From the NCBI GenBank assembly GCA_035527895.1, contig DATKZQ010000045.1:1-17956 (forward strand): a DNA stretch of 17,956 nucleotides, in the 5' to 3' direction. The position numbers were made by a program, and so were the translations under genes. Source of the stretch: JADFWK01 sp035527895. Its GTDB lineage: Bacteria; Desulfobacterota; DSM-4660; Desulfatiglandales; B25-G16. Below, one piece after another: positions 1-7,633 of the stretch. The first letter of the stretch is position 1; each line of letters begins with the position of its first letter. Under the pieces are notes generated by a model. That model searched no databases. It had not been told where the DNA came from and saw nothing but the letters and a program-made list of their open reading frames with translations.

Positions 1-15
1 ATCACCCCCACCTAA

Positions 16-93
16 CCTCCCCCATCAAGGGGGAGGCACTATGTCGTAACCCTGCAGCAAGACTTCGGCGAGCTCAGTCGAGCCGCTGCAGGG
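16..93. repeat. two adjacent palindromic hairpins, repeat-like
   Basis: Two perfect inverted repeats lie next to each other. The first pairs CCTCCCCC (16-23) with GGGGGAGG (29-36) around a 5-base loop. The second pairs CCCTGCAGC (50-58) with GCTGCAGGG (85-93), and inside it GACT (61-64) pairs with AGTC (76-79) around a GAGCTC-containing loop. No gene is seen nearby on either side, so a terminator role for an upstream gene outside the window is possible for the first hairpin. The second, with its long stepped stem, looks more like a dispersed palindromic repeat (REP or MITE type). That reading is inferred from structure only. Confidence 0.55.
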
Positions 94-791
94 AATTATC
101 AAGTTAAAAACGGAGCCGTTTCGCCAACGGGAATTTCACTGAGAAGTTCTCTTTGAAATAACCCCACCCAGCATTGGTCAAGTAGTTCCCGGCGCTTTGG
201 GCTTAGAAAACCGCAGGGATCAAAAAGCTCATGCTGCTTGTGGTCTTTATTACGAATAATGCCTTTCACCTGCAGTTTGGTTGATCATGTGACCTACGTA
301 TACCAAAAAGGTAGGGAGAAAGGGAAGCCAAGAATACAGCTATATTCAATTATTGCAAATAGCTACATTGCTTTGACTTTTTGCGAGGCCATCAGTCTTG
401 ATAAAGAAAAAATTGACAAGCGGTTCGTGCTCATGTATCGGAATCAAGCCAGGAATAGCGGAGTAGTATCGCCTATGAGATGAAACTGGTGAGCGGCTGA
501 TAGGCCGAGTTTTGTTCAGGAGTCGATTTCAATCATCAGGTGCAACACACTGAGTAGTTGCCTCCTATTGCCCACCCTGCTGATGGAAATTTCGTCCCCA
601 CATCCTAACACATCACTTTTACCGGACCGGGAGCAATTTCTTTGAGCAACTCCGGCCAGGATTGTCATCTGAACAATTCTTGCGAGCATTCCCGCCGGTT
701 ACTGGCTAATTGTTACGACCTTTAGATGTGAGCCGAAACCCAAAGACTTAGGTTAAGTTTCAGACAAGGAGATGAACGAGGATTCACAGGT
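94..791. other. intergenic stretch, no supported gene
   Basis: About 700 bases without a convincing coding region. The longest open frame (238-483, plus strand) starts with TTG, has no ribosome-binding site and yields a protein of no recognisable type. A GAGG at 778-781, ten bases before position 792, is the likely ribosome-binding site of the following gene. The promoter for that gene must be here, but I cannot place it with confidence. Confidence 0.6.
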
Positions 792-1799
792 ATGCTTGAT
801 GCATTATACAACTCAAAAATAGTCAGCACAGGATCCTACACTCCTGAAATCGTGCTCACAAACCAGGATTTGGAACGAATCGTCGACACGTCCGACGATT
901 GGATTGCCAAGCGCACCGGAATCAGGGAACGGAGGATTGCAAAACAGGGACAGTTCGCCTCGGACCTCGCGCGTATAGCCTCCGAAGAGGCCCTAGAAAT
1001 GGCCGGAATCGACCCGGAACAAATCGACCTGATCGTGGTGGGCACGGTTACGCCGGACAGGCAGTTTCCTTCATGCGCCTGCACCTTGCAGCAAAAAATC
1101 GGCGCTACAAATGCGGCGAGCATGGACGTGTCCGCAGGGTGCTCGGGCTTCATCTACGCTCTTTCAGTAGCCCATAACGCTATCCGTTGCGGTGAAGCGG
1201 AACACGCCCTCGTGGTGGGAACCGAGGTCCTTTCATCGGTCACGAACTGGAGCGATAGAAACAGCTGCGTGCTGCTCGGCGATGGAGCAGGCGCCGTAAT
1301 CCTGAGAAGAACAACAGAAGACACCGGAATCCGATCTATCCATATGAGGTCAGATGGGGGATTGGGTGACCTGCTCTACTCTGTTGATGAAGGCGCTCCT
1401 CGTAGGGGGTTATATATCGGGGAAAGGCAAAACGATACCAAGCCCTATTATCTGGTAATGGACGGGAATAAATTGTTTAAGAAGGCAGTCCGCTGTCTTG
1501 AAGACATTGCGCGAATCACCCTGGAGCGAGCCAAAGTAACCATAGAAGAACTGGCCCTCATGGTTCCCCACCAGGCCAATATCCGTATTATTAACGCTGT
1601 GGCCCGGCGGCTTGGGATCTCTCTTGAGAAAGTGTACATCACCATTCAAAAATATGGAAACACGTCTTCATCATCGATCCCCATAGCCTTGAACGAAGCG
1701 CGAAAGGCAGGAAGACTCTCACCCATGGATAAGCTACTCATGATCACATTCGGCGCAGGGTTGACCTGGGGCGCCTGTCTAGTGGAGTGGAGTCTTTAG
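792..1799 (+). CDS. fabH: beta-ketoacyl-ACP synthase III (FabH family)
   Basis: Predicted cytoplasmic thiolase-fold enzyme that condenses an acyl-CoA with malonyl-ACP to begin fatty acid synthesis. The 335 residues match the usual family length. The Cys-His-Asn catalytic triad is visible: Cys117 in SAGCSGF, His260 in PHQAN and Asn290 in YGNTSSSS. The N-terminal DTSDDWIAKRTGIRERR block (residues 32-48) and the C-terminal FGAGLTWG block are also family hallmarks. The ATG at 792 has GAGG ten bases upstream. It overlaps or abuts the acyltransferase gene that follows, so the two are probably co-transcribed and translationally coupled. No other fatty acid synthesis gene is near, so this may be a paralogue with its own acyl preference rather than the main housekeeping FabH; the sequence does not settle that. 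Confidence 0.93.
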   Translation: MLDALYNSKIVSTGSYTPEIVLTNQDLERIVDTSDDWIAKRTGIRERRIAKQGQFASDLARIASEEALEMAGIDPEQIDLIVVGTVTPDRQFPSCACTLQQKIGATNAASMDVSAGCSGFIYALSVAHNAIRCGEAEHALVVGTEVLSSVTNWSDRNSCVLLGDGAGAVILRRTTEDTGIRSIHMRSDGGLGDLLYSVDEGAPRRGLYIGERQNDTKPYYLVMDGNKLFKKAVRCLEDIARITLERAKVTIEELALMVPHQANIRIINAVARRLGISLEKVYITIQKYGNTSSSSIPIALNEARKAGRLSPMDKLLMITFGAGLTWGACLVEWSL

Positions 1800-2530
1800 T
1801 GGGCCGGCATAGACCATTCTTTGGGAGGATCAGACTGGCGATTCTTCTCGGGTTTCTCCTGGTTCAGACCGTATTCTGGTCAGCAGTTTCAATCTTGCTT
1901 TTCCTGGGCGACCACTCGGGCCGGCTGACCCATAGATATGGTGCCCGCCCTTGGAGCAAGATTCTGCTATGGGCAAGCCGGGTGACGGTAAGCCTCCATG
2001 GGATAGGAAATCTGGCCCCAGACAATGGCTCTGTCGTGTTTGTCTCCAACCACCAAAGCATGTTCGACATCCTGGCTCTGCTGGCTTGTTTGCCGGTTGA
2101 TTTTAAGTTTGTAGTAAAAAAAGAACTCATGGCGGTGCCACTGTGGGGATATGCCATGAAAAAGGCCGGCTACATTTTTATTGACCGGGAAGACTCCGGT
2201 CACGCTCGCGAATTGATCCGGGAAACCGTTTTAAAAATTCAACGGGGAAGTTCGATTCTCTTCTTTGCCGAGGGAACGCGCTCCGAGGACGGCCGATTGG
2301 CACCGTTCAAACGCGGCGCCTTTTTCCTGGCGTCCCAATCCGGCCGCGATGTGGTGCCCCTGGTGATTCAGGGCTCGCGCCAGGTGCTTCCCAAGAAAAG
2401 TCTCCACATCAGGTCCGGTCACATTTCCATTGCGATTCTCCCGCCGGTAACCGACTCTACTCTGAAGAAGAACTCCCGTCGCCTCATGGCCGAGGTGCGG
2501 GAACGTATGTCGGTCCATCTGCACCAGTAG
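1799..2530 (+). CDS. plsC: 1-acyl-sn-glycerol-3-phosphate acyltransferase (PlsC family)
   Basis: Membrane-bound acyltransferase expected to acylate lysophosphatidic acid to phosphatidic acid. It has an N-terminal hydrophobic segment (about residues 13-36), then the PlsC motifs: NHQSMFD with the catalytic His and Asp at about residues 84-90, FIDRED, FFAEGTRSEDG (about 155-165), FKRGAF and VPLVIQG. About 243 residues, usual for the family. Two GTG starts are possible. GTG at 1787 would overlap fabH by 13 bases but has no well-spaced ribosome-binding site. GTG at 1799 shares one base with the fabH TAG stop (TAGTG) and has GGAG six bases upstream, so I prefer it. The tight junction indicates coupling with fabH. 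Its true acyl acceptor cannot be read from sequence. Confidence 0.9.
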   Translation: MGRHRPFFGRIRLAILLGFLLVQTVFWSAVSILLFLGDHSGRLTHRYGARPWSKILLWASRVTVSLHGIGNLAPDNGSVVFVSNHQSMFDILALLACLPVDFKFVVKKELMAVPLWGYAMKKAGYIFIDREDSGHARELIRETVLKIQRGSSILFFAEGTRSEDGRLAPFKRGAFFLASQSGRDVVPLVIQGSRQVLPKKSLHIRSGHISIAILPPVTDSTLKKNSRRLMAEVRERMSVHLHQ

Positions 2531-3101
2531 GGTTTAGGGTTAAATCTTTACGTTTGCCATTATTAGTGAGAAATTAGGAACGTTGTTGAATTTGATGAAC
2601 TAAACTGCAAGGGGTCAGGCATGCCCTTGACTCTTGCTTAATATCTCAAGGCTTCTGAACCGAAAGTGGTCAAGCGCTGCACCATTCTGGATGACTTGCC
2701 AGGCCATTCAAAATAGCAAGAGTAAATATCTGATCGAAATATCAAAACCTCAAGCCCTGAGATGAGATCGCCCCAGATTTTCATCGCAAATCAACGGGAT
2801 CAGCAGAGGTAGCTGCTCGCAGATTTCATCTTGAAATATGTGGTTGTAGTAACGTTTGAGATTCGATCACACAAACCTTCTATTGAGGTCTTGACTTCAG
2901 CGGAGAGCCCAAAATAATATTGAACTTAAAACACCTATGTGTAATGATTAAATTTGTAAAAATCCAGTATACGGCAAGCAACATGGAATTCGCCATAATG
3001 GTAATCAGGCATTAATATTGTGCTATATTGAATCCATTGGTATTGGATAAGACCTATTCCTTATATTTAGTGTTAGGTTACAGATTGGGTGATTATAAAT
3101 A
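2531..3101. other. AT-rich intergenic stretch, no supported gene
   Basis: About 570 bases between the lipid pair and the next gene. Both strands are broken by frequent stops. A short minus-strand open frame around 2760-2860 lacks a start and a ribosome-binding site and may be decayed coding sequence, but I cannot name it. No hairpin followed by a T-run is visible after the acyltransferase gene. The promoter of the next gene is probably in the AT-rich end, but I could not pick out a clear pair of boxes. Confidence 0.5.
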
Positions 3102-3842
3102 ATGGATAAACGTAACTCCAAGGCCGGTCGTGACTCCCAACATTCGAAGAAATCATTTGCCGAATATCTGATTGAGAGTGATCTTAAGCTCTTGGTATTC
3201 ATCGGGAAAAGCATGAAATACTTTGGCATGAACGTAGTAATTGGATTTATCGCGGGCATGGTTGTTATTTACGCATATGCGCTTTTTAAGCCGCTTCCAT
3301 ATACGGCGGGCGTTCCTGAGAGAGAGGGGGAAGTAATTTGTCTTCAGGGAAAGGTACTCACACTGGAGGATAGTCCATTAGATTCATTCGAAATCGGGGT
3401 TCTAGAAAGCAGGCATGGCCCGATTGTCGATAAACAGGGAGAGTTCGCAATAAAAGTGCCCCACAAAGAAAAATATGACATTTTGGTCTGGACGCCCGGC
3501 TATAAAGTCTTCAAATTGTATGGCGATCAAAACATAATAACGGACGCAGGCGGGGGATATTCATTGAATAATGATTTGCGAGCATTTCCAACAAATCTGG
3601 GAATATTGGAAGGGACAGTAATAGATCAGGACGAACGCCCAGTTGCAGGTTACGTTGAGATTGCCGGAAAGATTGTCAAAATAGAATCAAACGGCCGTTT
3701 TCGCTTGACAACGATCCCCTTAGGAGAGGTCACAGTTACAGTACGCGAAACTGTTAATGGACCGATACTCTATAAGAAGGAGATAAACGTCCAATTGACC
3801 GCGCCCACCCCGTTGCCAATTATTGTTAAGAAGGCTGAGTAA
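3102..3842 (+). CDS. membrane-anchored protein with two carboxypeptidase-regulatory-like domains
   Basis: Hypothetical protein of 246 residues. The first 40 residues are charged (Lys/Arg/Ser rich) and are followed by one hydrophobic helix at about 42-62, suggesting an N-in, C-out anchor with a large extracytoplasmic part. That part seems to hold two beta-sandwich repeats of the carboxypeptidase-regulatory type: one at about 77-150 (GKVLTLED...IVDKQGEFAIKVP) and one at about 166-240 (LEGTVIDQDERPVAG...SNGRFRLTTIPLGEVTVTV). The second has the classic order: GxV, D-E-x-P-V-x-G, G-x-F, P-x-G. The ATG at 3102 has only a weak upstream site. The stop codon is followed at once by the start of the next gene, which also encodes such a domain, so they form a unit. 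Function unknown; display, adhesion or cell-envelope assembly are guesses. Confidence 0.8.
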   Translation: MDKRNSKAGRDSQHSKKSFAEYLIESDLKLLVFIGKSMKYFGMNVVIGFIAGMVVIYAYALFKPLPYTAGVPEREGEVICLQGKVLTLEDSPLDSFEIGVLESRHGPIVDKQGEFAIKVPHKEKYDILVWTPGYKVFKLYGDQNIITDAGGGYSLNNDLRAFPTNLGILEGTVIDQDERPVAGYVEIAGKIVKIESNGRFRLTTIPLGEVTVTVRETVNGPILYKKEINVQLTAPTPLPIIVKKAE

Positions 3843-4163
3843 ATGAAGAAAAAGATCACGATCATAAGTGCTTATGTAGCGATACTGGTCATGATTATTA
3901 TTGTAGGATCTAGCGAAGCCCAATATCAATATGGCCAGCTGCAGGGCTACGTTCGGTGGGCTAACGGCTCAGCAGCGCAAGGGGTCGCAATGAGCATTAG
4001 CGGGTATAGTGTGAGCACGAATCAAAACGGATACTATTCATTTGGCTTCTTAAATCCGGGTCGGTATGTGATATCGATTTCTCCACCCGGAAGATCGACA
4101 AGATCATTTTGGGTGACGGTGACACAAGGGGCCACAAGGCAAGATTTTAGAATAGAATGGTAA
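3843..4163 (+). CDS. small secreted carboxypeptidase-regulatory-like domain protein
   Basis: 106-residue hypothetical protein. A Lys-rich start (MKKK) and hydrophobic core to about residue 22, then SSEA-Q, give a likely Sec signal peptide cleaved near residue 26. The mature part (about 80 residues) is one beta-rich domain with the pattern LQGYVRWANGSAAQGV, then TNQNGYYSFGFLNPGRYVIS, and a terminal aromatic EW. This is the same general fold as the repeats in the protein just upstream, whose TAA stop touches this ATG with no gap. AAGAAGG at 3829-3835 can act as ribosome-binding site inside the upstream gene. Translation of the two is probably coupled, and the products may act together outside the cytoplasmic membrane. 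Specific function unknown. Confidence 0.78.
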   Translation: MKKKITIISAYVAILVMIIIVGSSEAQYQYGQLQGYVRWANGSAAQGVAMSISGYSVSTNQNGYYSFGFLNPGRYVISISPPGRSTRSFWVTVTQGATRQDFRIEW

Positions 4164-4746
4164 TGTTTACTGAGGGTAGCACGAGACAACAAAGAAGGAA
4201 GAGTATGGTCATATCTTAGACTAACTGAAGTAAACAACATCCCCTGATAGCCACCCTTACCATATTTGAATCGCAAATCCTCGCTGAACTATGTACCCCT
4301 CGCCTATCCTTTATCCTTTTGCTGATCCTGTTGTATCACACGGTAATCAGCTGCATCTGATATTCAATCAAATGACTCGCCAAACTTACAACGATATTCT
4401 TGTTAGGTCTCGATAAAGCCAGATCGCATGATTACAGGCTCTGGCTCTATTGCAAGCCTTCTCCTGTTTCCCTCTTTCTCCTGGCTCTCGTTTACACAAT
4501 ACGCCTTGGCAAACCGGCTCAAGAGAAACTCCGGGCCCGAGTATCCTGACCTGAGGACGTTCTGGTGCGGTTCCGGGCAGAAATGAAGATACAGGGCGGG
4601 ACCTCCGCCATGGTTCAGGCGGACAAGTCCGCCATGGTTCAGGCGGATGAATCGTCCAAAGGCGGATAAATCTGCCCTGCCCTCAGACAAGCTACAGGGT
4701 ATTTTGGAGAAGGCGAATAAACACGAAGAAACGGTAAGGTAAGTTC
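4164..4746. other. convergent intergenic stretch, no supported gene apart from repeats
   Basis: About 580 bases lie between converging genes. A plus-strand frame of 52 codons (4428-4586) with a hydrophobic N-terminal half has no ribosome-binding site and is not accepted. A minus-strand frame covering 4403-4750 runs through the tandem repeat and looks incidental. The only structured part is the repeat block annotated separately. Confidence 0.5.
4604..4675. repeat. 24-bp tandem repeat with embedded hairpin
   Basis: Two near-identical 24-base units stand head to tail at 4604-4627 and 4628-4651. They share TCCGCCATGGTTCAGGCGGA and then diverge (CAAG versus TGAA). A third, shorter and degenerate unit follows (TCGTCCAAAGGCGGATAAA). 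Across the first junction GGCGGA (4618-4623) pairs perfectly with TCCGCC (4628-4633) around a CAAG loop, so each unit boundary can fold. The block is intergenic and is probably a dispersed repeat or minisatellite. Confidence 0.7.
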
Positions 4747-5064
4747 TCATCCTCTGATTGCAATTACAATAATCCAGAGGATCATGAGCCCTGCAGCGGC
4801 CATAACTCCGATCTTAATGAAACGGGTCAGCCACATGGCCGTGCCATAGGGGTTATGAGCTATGTAGTTTTCGTCTAACCTATCTGAAAGCTCGCACAAC
4901 CCGTCAAATGCATTTCTGAGGGGCGCTATAGCCAAAAAGGACCTGACAGGATTTCTTCCGTGGAGCAAGACAAGGAGGATCACCATAAGCAATAGAGCAA
5001 TAATAATACCCAAAAGGGTGTATTGAATCAATCCTTCAAAGATGCCCCCGATTGTATGCGTCAT
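4747..5064 (-). CDS. small two-helix membrane protein, function unknown
   Basis: 105-residue hypothetical protein with a hydrophobic helix near each end: about 14-36 (LIQYTLLGIIIALLLMVILL) and about 82-103 (FIKIGVMAAAGLMILWIIVI). Between them lies a polar loop of about 45 residues (LHGRNPVRSFLAIAPLRNAFDGLCELSDRLDENY). No known motif is recognised. The start is well supported: AGGAGGG (5075-5081 on this strand) stands ten bases before the ATG. It shares orientation with the prepilin-like gene about 540 bases upstream, but the gap makes a common operon doubtful. Both termini are probably on the same side of the membrane. Confidence 0.65.
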   Translation of the reverse strand: MTHTIGGIFEGLIQYTLLGIIIALLLMVILLVLLHGRNPVRSFLAIAPLRNAFDGLCELSDRLDENYIAHNPYGTAMWLTRFIKIGVMAAAGLMILWIIVIAIRG

Positions 5065-5606
5065 GAGCCCTTATCCCTCCTGTTATTATTGAATGCCATA
5101 AAGAATCAGAAGGACCTCCTTGGTCCCAACTTGAACCAAATTCACCGAGTGAAGGAATTCAGATACATCTCGAAAAGTAGCATGAATAGTGCCACAGATG
5201 AGATTCCTTGTCTATTCCGGAGACTCTCAAATCGAATAGAAAAACACTCTCATTGGTAATAGGTAAAGTGAAGTGACATTTGCTGAGGCAGACAAGCTCT
5301 CCTTTTAGTCAATCCATACCACGCCAGCTGCAAGCCCAGGTCAAGCGATGCCGTGTGCCGGGGCAGCACAGCATGGAAAAAATCCACAATCAGTCGCCTT
5401 CGATGAGAACATACGAGCCATTACAGCTCTTCGACACAACCGGCCGAATCCTTTAGAAAATAATTCACTTTGTATTATATGGGGGGATGCGAAAACGGAG
5501 ATTTACCTTTGAGAGCCTCGCAAGGTGGCACGTCTTTTACGCCCAGTCTAGGCTAGCATGAAGACAGATAGGCAAATCACGTGCTCAAACCCGCCCTCAA
5601 CTGATC
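5065..5606. other. intergenic stretch, no supported gene
   Basis: About 540 bases between two leftward genes. Open frames here are short, lack ribosome-binding sites and give unremarkable proteins. The AGGAGGG at 5075-5081 belongs to the small membrane protein gene downstream on this strand. No terminator hairpin is apparent after the prepilin-like gene. Confidence 0.5.
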
Positions 5607-6050
5607 TTATAATATGTCGGCTTTGCCGGTGTTATCTACCGTACCCGTGATGGAGGGAGAACCGTTCTTGAAGAGCGCAAAGGAGTTCTTATAGGACGAT
5701 ACCGTTATCATACAGGTCGAGCCCGGAAGGGTGGTAATGTTGCAGTCGAGAAGATGGCCAATTGGAAAGGCTACCTTAAGGGCGTGCTTTACCTGCGCTA
5801 TCTCGGCCTTAGATGGCAGGTCATCATGAAATATCATGATCGTGTCTCCAGGGTCCGGGAAGAATTTGTCATTCTCCAAATAGTACATGATCTCTGCGTC
5901 AATAAGCTGCCTGAGCATGCTGCTAGCCTCAGAGCCGCGCGCCCTTTTCTGTATCGTCTGATAACACTGCAGTGCTGTAGCACCGAGGATGCCAAGAATG
6001 GCAATTACCACCATGAGCTCAACGAGTGTGAAACCAGCACCTCGCCTCAT
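5607..6050 (-). CDS. type IV prepilin-like protein
   Basis: Predicted pilin or pseudopilin. The N-terminus MRRGAG followed by FTLVELMVVIAILGILGATAL is the class III signal: a short basic leader, Gly at -1, Phe at +1, Glu at +5 and a hydrophobic helix serving both for membrane insertion and fibre packing. It would be cut and N-methylated by a PilD-type prepilin peptidase. An ATG 63 bases upstream (6113) is in frame, but the ATG at 6050 gives the standard six-residue leader and has AAGGT eight bases before it, so it is chosen. The mature part is about 141 residues with a globular C-terminal half and two cysteines (LLDCNIT and GSTCMIT) that could form a disulfide. The gene stands alone, with no pilus assembly gene in the window. 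Whether it is a major pilin, minor pilin or type II secretion pseudopilin is unclear. Confidence 0.83.
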   Translation of the reverse strand: MRRGAGFTLVELMVVIAILGILGATALQCYQTIQKRARGSEASSMLRQLIDAEIMYYLENDKFFPDPGDTIMIFHDDLPSKAEIAQVKHALKVAFPIGHLLDCNITTLPGSTCMITVSSYKNSFALFKNGSPSITGTVDNTGKADIL

Positions 6051-6691
6051 TCCGATTACCTTGCCCAATGAAATTCGCTTCAACCCCACAAGAACTTCTA
6101 AGCCTTTCCACATCAGTGCAACTGCGGCACGAGCCTTTCACGAAAACAGGCAGATCCAATGGCCCTTGATGCACAAAATCATCGCTTTATCGCCCCAATG
6201 CCGTGCTCAAAACCCGCACAACCGCTCGTATTATCATTTTGCAATTTGCATAACTCGCATCAGAAACCGGCTAAATCGGTAAGATAGCCTTGGTGAAAAT
6301 ATTCCCGCCAAATCTTTAATTTTGTGAACGGCTGGTAATCAGACCTCGCCTTACTCTCCCCTTGACCAAACAAAAAAGGGGGCTGCTCCCCCCCCCTTCT
6401 TTTTTTTTGTTTAGGTGAATCAGGCTTTCATTGAGTTCTGGTCATTTGATCCTCTGGGCTGGCCAATCCCATGGGATTGTCGAATAATCCTGCAAGAAGC
6501 ATGCAATATTAGTCAGATTAAATATTACATTAGATTTCAAATAGTTAAGCCAACCTTGTCTAATGCCCATCCAGGAAATGTGAAAAAGAATACACAACGA
6601 TGAGAAGTTCAATTCCGATCTTTGGTAAAGTTTTTCCCACCTTGTGAGGAGTGAATTGAGGTAATGGAAGAGAGAAACGGAAGCACGCAAG
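6051..6691. other. intergenic stretch between leftward genes
   Basis: About 640 bases between the cytidine deaminase stop and the prepilin start. It contains the palindromic terminator at 6368-6412 and must include the prepilin promoter, which I could not place. Open frames on either strand here have no ribosome-binding site or recognisable product. Confidence 0.5.
6368..6412 (-). terminator. palindromic intrinsic terminator, likely for the deoB-cdd operon
   Basis: AAACAAAAAAGGGGG (6368-6382) faces CCCCCTTCTTTTTTTTTGTTT (6392-6412). Read leftward, a G-run hairpin is followed by TTTTTTGTTT, a good intrinsic terminator for the nucleoside operon whose last gene ends about 280 bases before it. 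The structure also works rightward, but no rightward gene feeds it. A run of nine C beside a run of nine T makes the exact base count error-prone. Confidence 0.7.
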
Positions 6692-7633
6692 TCACTCGGC
6701 TTCGAAATACTCGAGGCTCACCTCCGGAGCGAATGACCTGAGGACCAGCTCTGTGACAGCCCGCTGCCCGCTTCTGGCCGGCTTTTCTACCAAAATGGCC
6801 CTGGTGATCGTTCGTCCTTGCGCGAGGCTGCCCATATTCATGCTTGAGATCGCCGTCTGGAGTGGTGAGAGGCTTGGATTGAAGGCCGCGTTCTCTACAG
6901 AGGGGCCTCTATAGACCCGCCCATCGTTCGCCTGAATCGCACAGCCAGCCATACTGTTCGTGTAAGGGGCGTAACTCTTATTGGCTGCAGACAGTGCTTC
7001 AAGGATCAATGGGTCCTTTACATCGGCCTTCAGGGTAAGCCTGTGCCGGTCATTTGATGCTGCCATCAGACCAGCCGCCTTTTTGAGGTCAAGGGGTCCA
7101 AAGGCCTCCGGCAGAAGCTCTACAAGCCGGGTGGATCGAAATGCCCGAGGGCCCTCCCCTGGTGTAACGATCATGAGAGTATCACGCCCTTCCAACTCGT
7201 AAAGAAACTGCCGGCAATACCCACAGGGCGCCGCCGAAACGGCGATCGAATGGAGCTGCGCTGCCCCCTGTAGCCATGCGTTCATAGTTGCTGCCTGCTC
7301 GGCATGTACCGTCTGACTCAAAGCCTGACCGGTAAATTCTATATTGGCACCCAGATAGAGGTCACATTCGCTTCCCGCAGAATTTGCGGAAACTTTGGCT
7401 ACGGCTCCGACCCCGAAATTGGAGATCGGGGTAATCGCATAGAGCCTCGCCAAGGGTAGCAGCAGCACCATGAGAGCCTCATCCCCGATTCTCATAATCT
7501 CCATGATTGCCTTAGACTGCGCTGCAGCCAGCTTGCCGGCGTTGGCCGGAACAGCCCGTACGTGTCTGCGAGCCTCTTCAGGAAATGTTTCAACAACGTG
7601 TTCGAATTGTCGCCCTTGATCGGTCGTGGTCAT
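6692..7633 (-). CDS. cdd: cytidine deaminase, two-domain type
   Basis: Hydrolytic deamination of cytidine and deoxycytidine to uridine and deoxyuridine, feeding the phosphorylase encoded just upstream. The 313-residue length and two tandem domains match the E. coli-type homodimeric enzyme rather than the short tetrameric form. The first domain has the zinc site: His110 and catalytic Glu112 in HAEQ, and the Cys137/Cys140 pair in PCGYCRQ. The second domain (about 205-313, SYAPYTNSMAGCAI...VENAAFNPSLSPLQTAI) keeps the fold pattern but lacks the zinc ligands, as is normal for this type. Its ATG overlaps the stop of the previous gene (ATGA), with GAGG seven bases upstream, so it is the last gene of a coupled operon. 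Confidence 0.93.
   Translation of the reverse strand: MTTTDQGRQFEHVVETFPEEARRHVRAVPANAGKLAAAQSKAIMEIMRIGDEALMVLLLPLARLYAITPISNFGVGAVAKVSANSAGSECDLYLGANIEFTGQALSQTVHAEQAATMNAWLQGAAQLHSIAVSAAPCGYCRQFLYELEGRDTLMIVTPGEGPRAFRSTRLVELLPEAFGPLDLKKAAGLMAASNDRHRLTLKADVKDPLILEALSAANKSYAPYTNSMAGCAIQANDGRVYRGPSVENAAFNPSLSPLQTAISSMNMGSLAQGRTITRAILVEKPARSGQRAVTELVLRSFAPEVSLEYFEAE

Noticed and set aside
238..483. 81-codon open frame on the plus strand
   Set aside because: TTG start, no ribosome-binding site, no recognisable family, and no neighbouring gene to support it.
480..731. Minus-strand scraps with a stretch resembling a transposase C-terminus (SWPELLKEI)
   Set aside because: Several stops interrupt the frame, and the cysteine motifs expected next in IS91-type transposases do not follow. 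Too weak to call a pseudogene.
2760..2860. Short minus-strand open segment in the gap after plsC
   Set aside because: No start, no ribosome-binding site, and closed by stops on both sides; no family recognised.
4428..4586. 52-codon plus-strand frame with a hydrophobic N-terminal half
   Set aside because: No ribosome-binding site before the ATG and no clear homology. It could be a remnant of a membrane protein, but support is too thin.
4403..4750. 115-codon minus-strand frame
   Set aside because: Runs through the tandem repeat and has a low-complexity translation; incidental.
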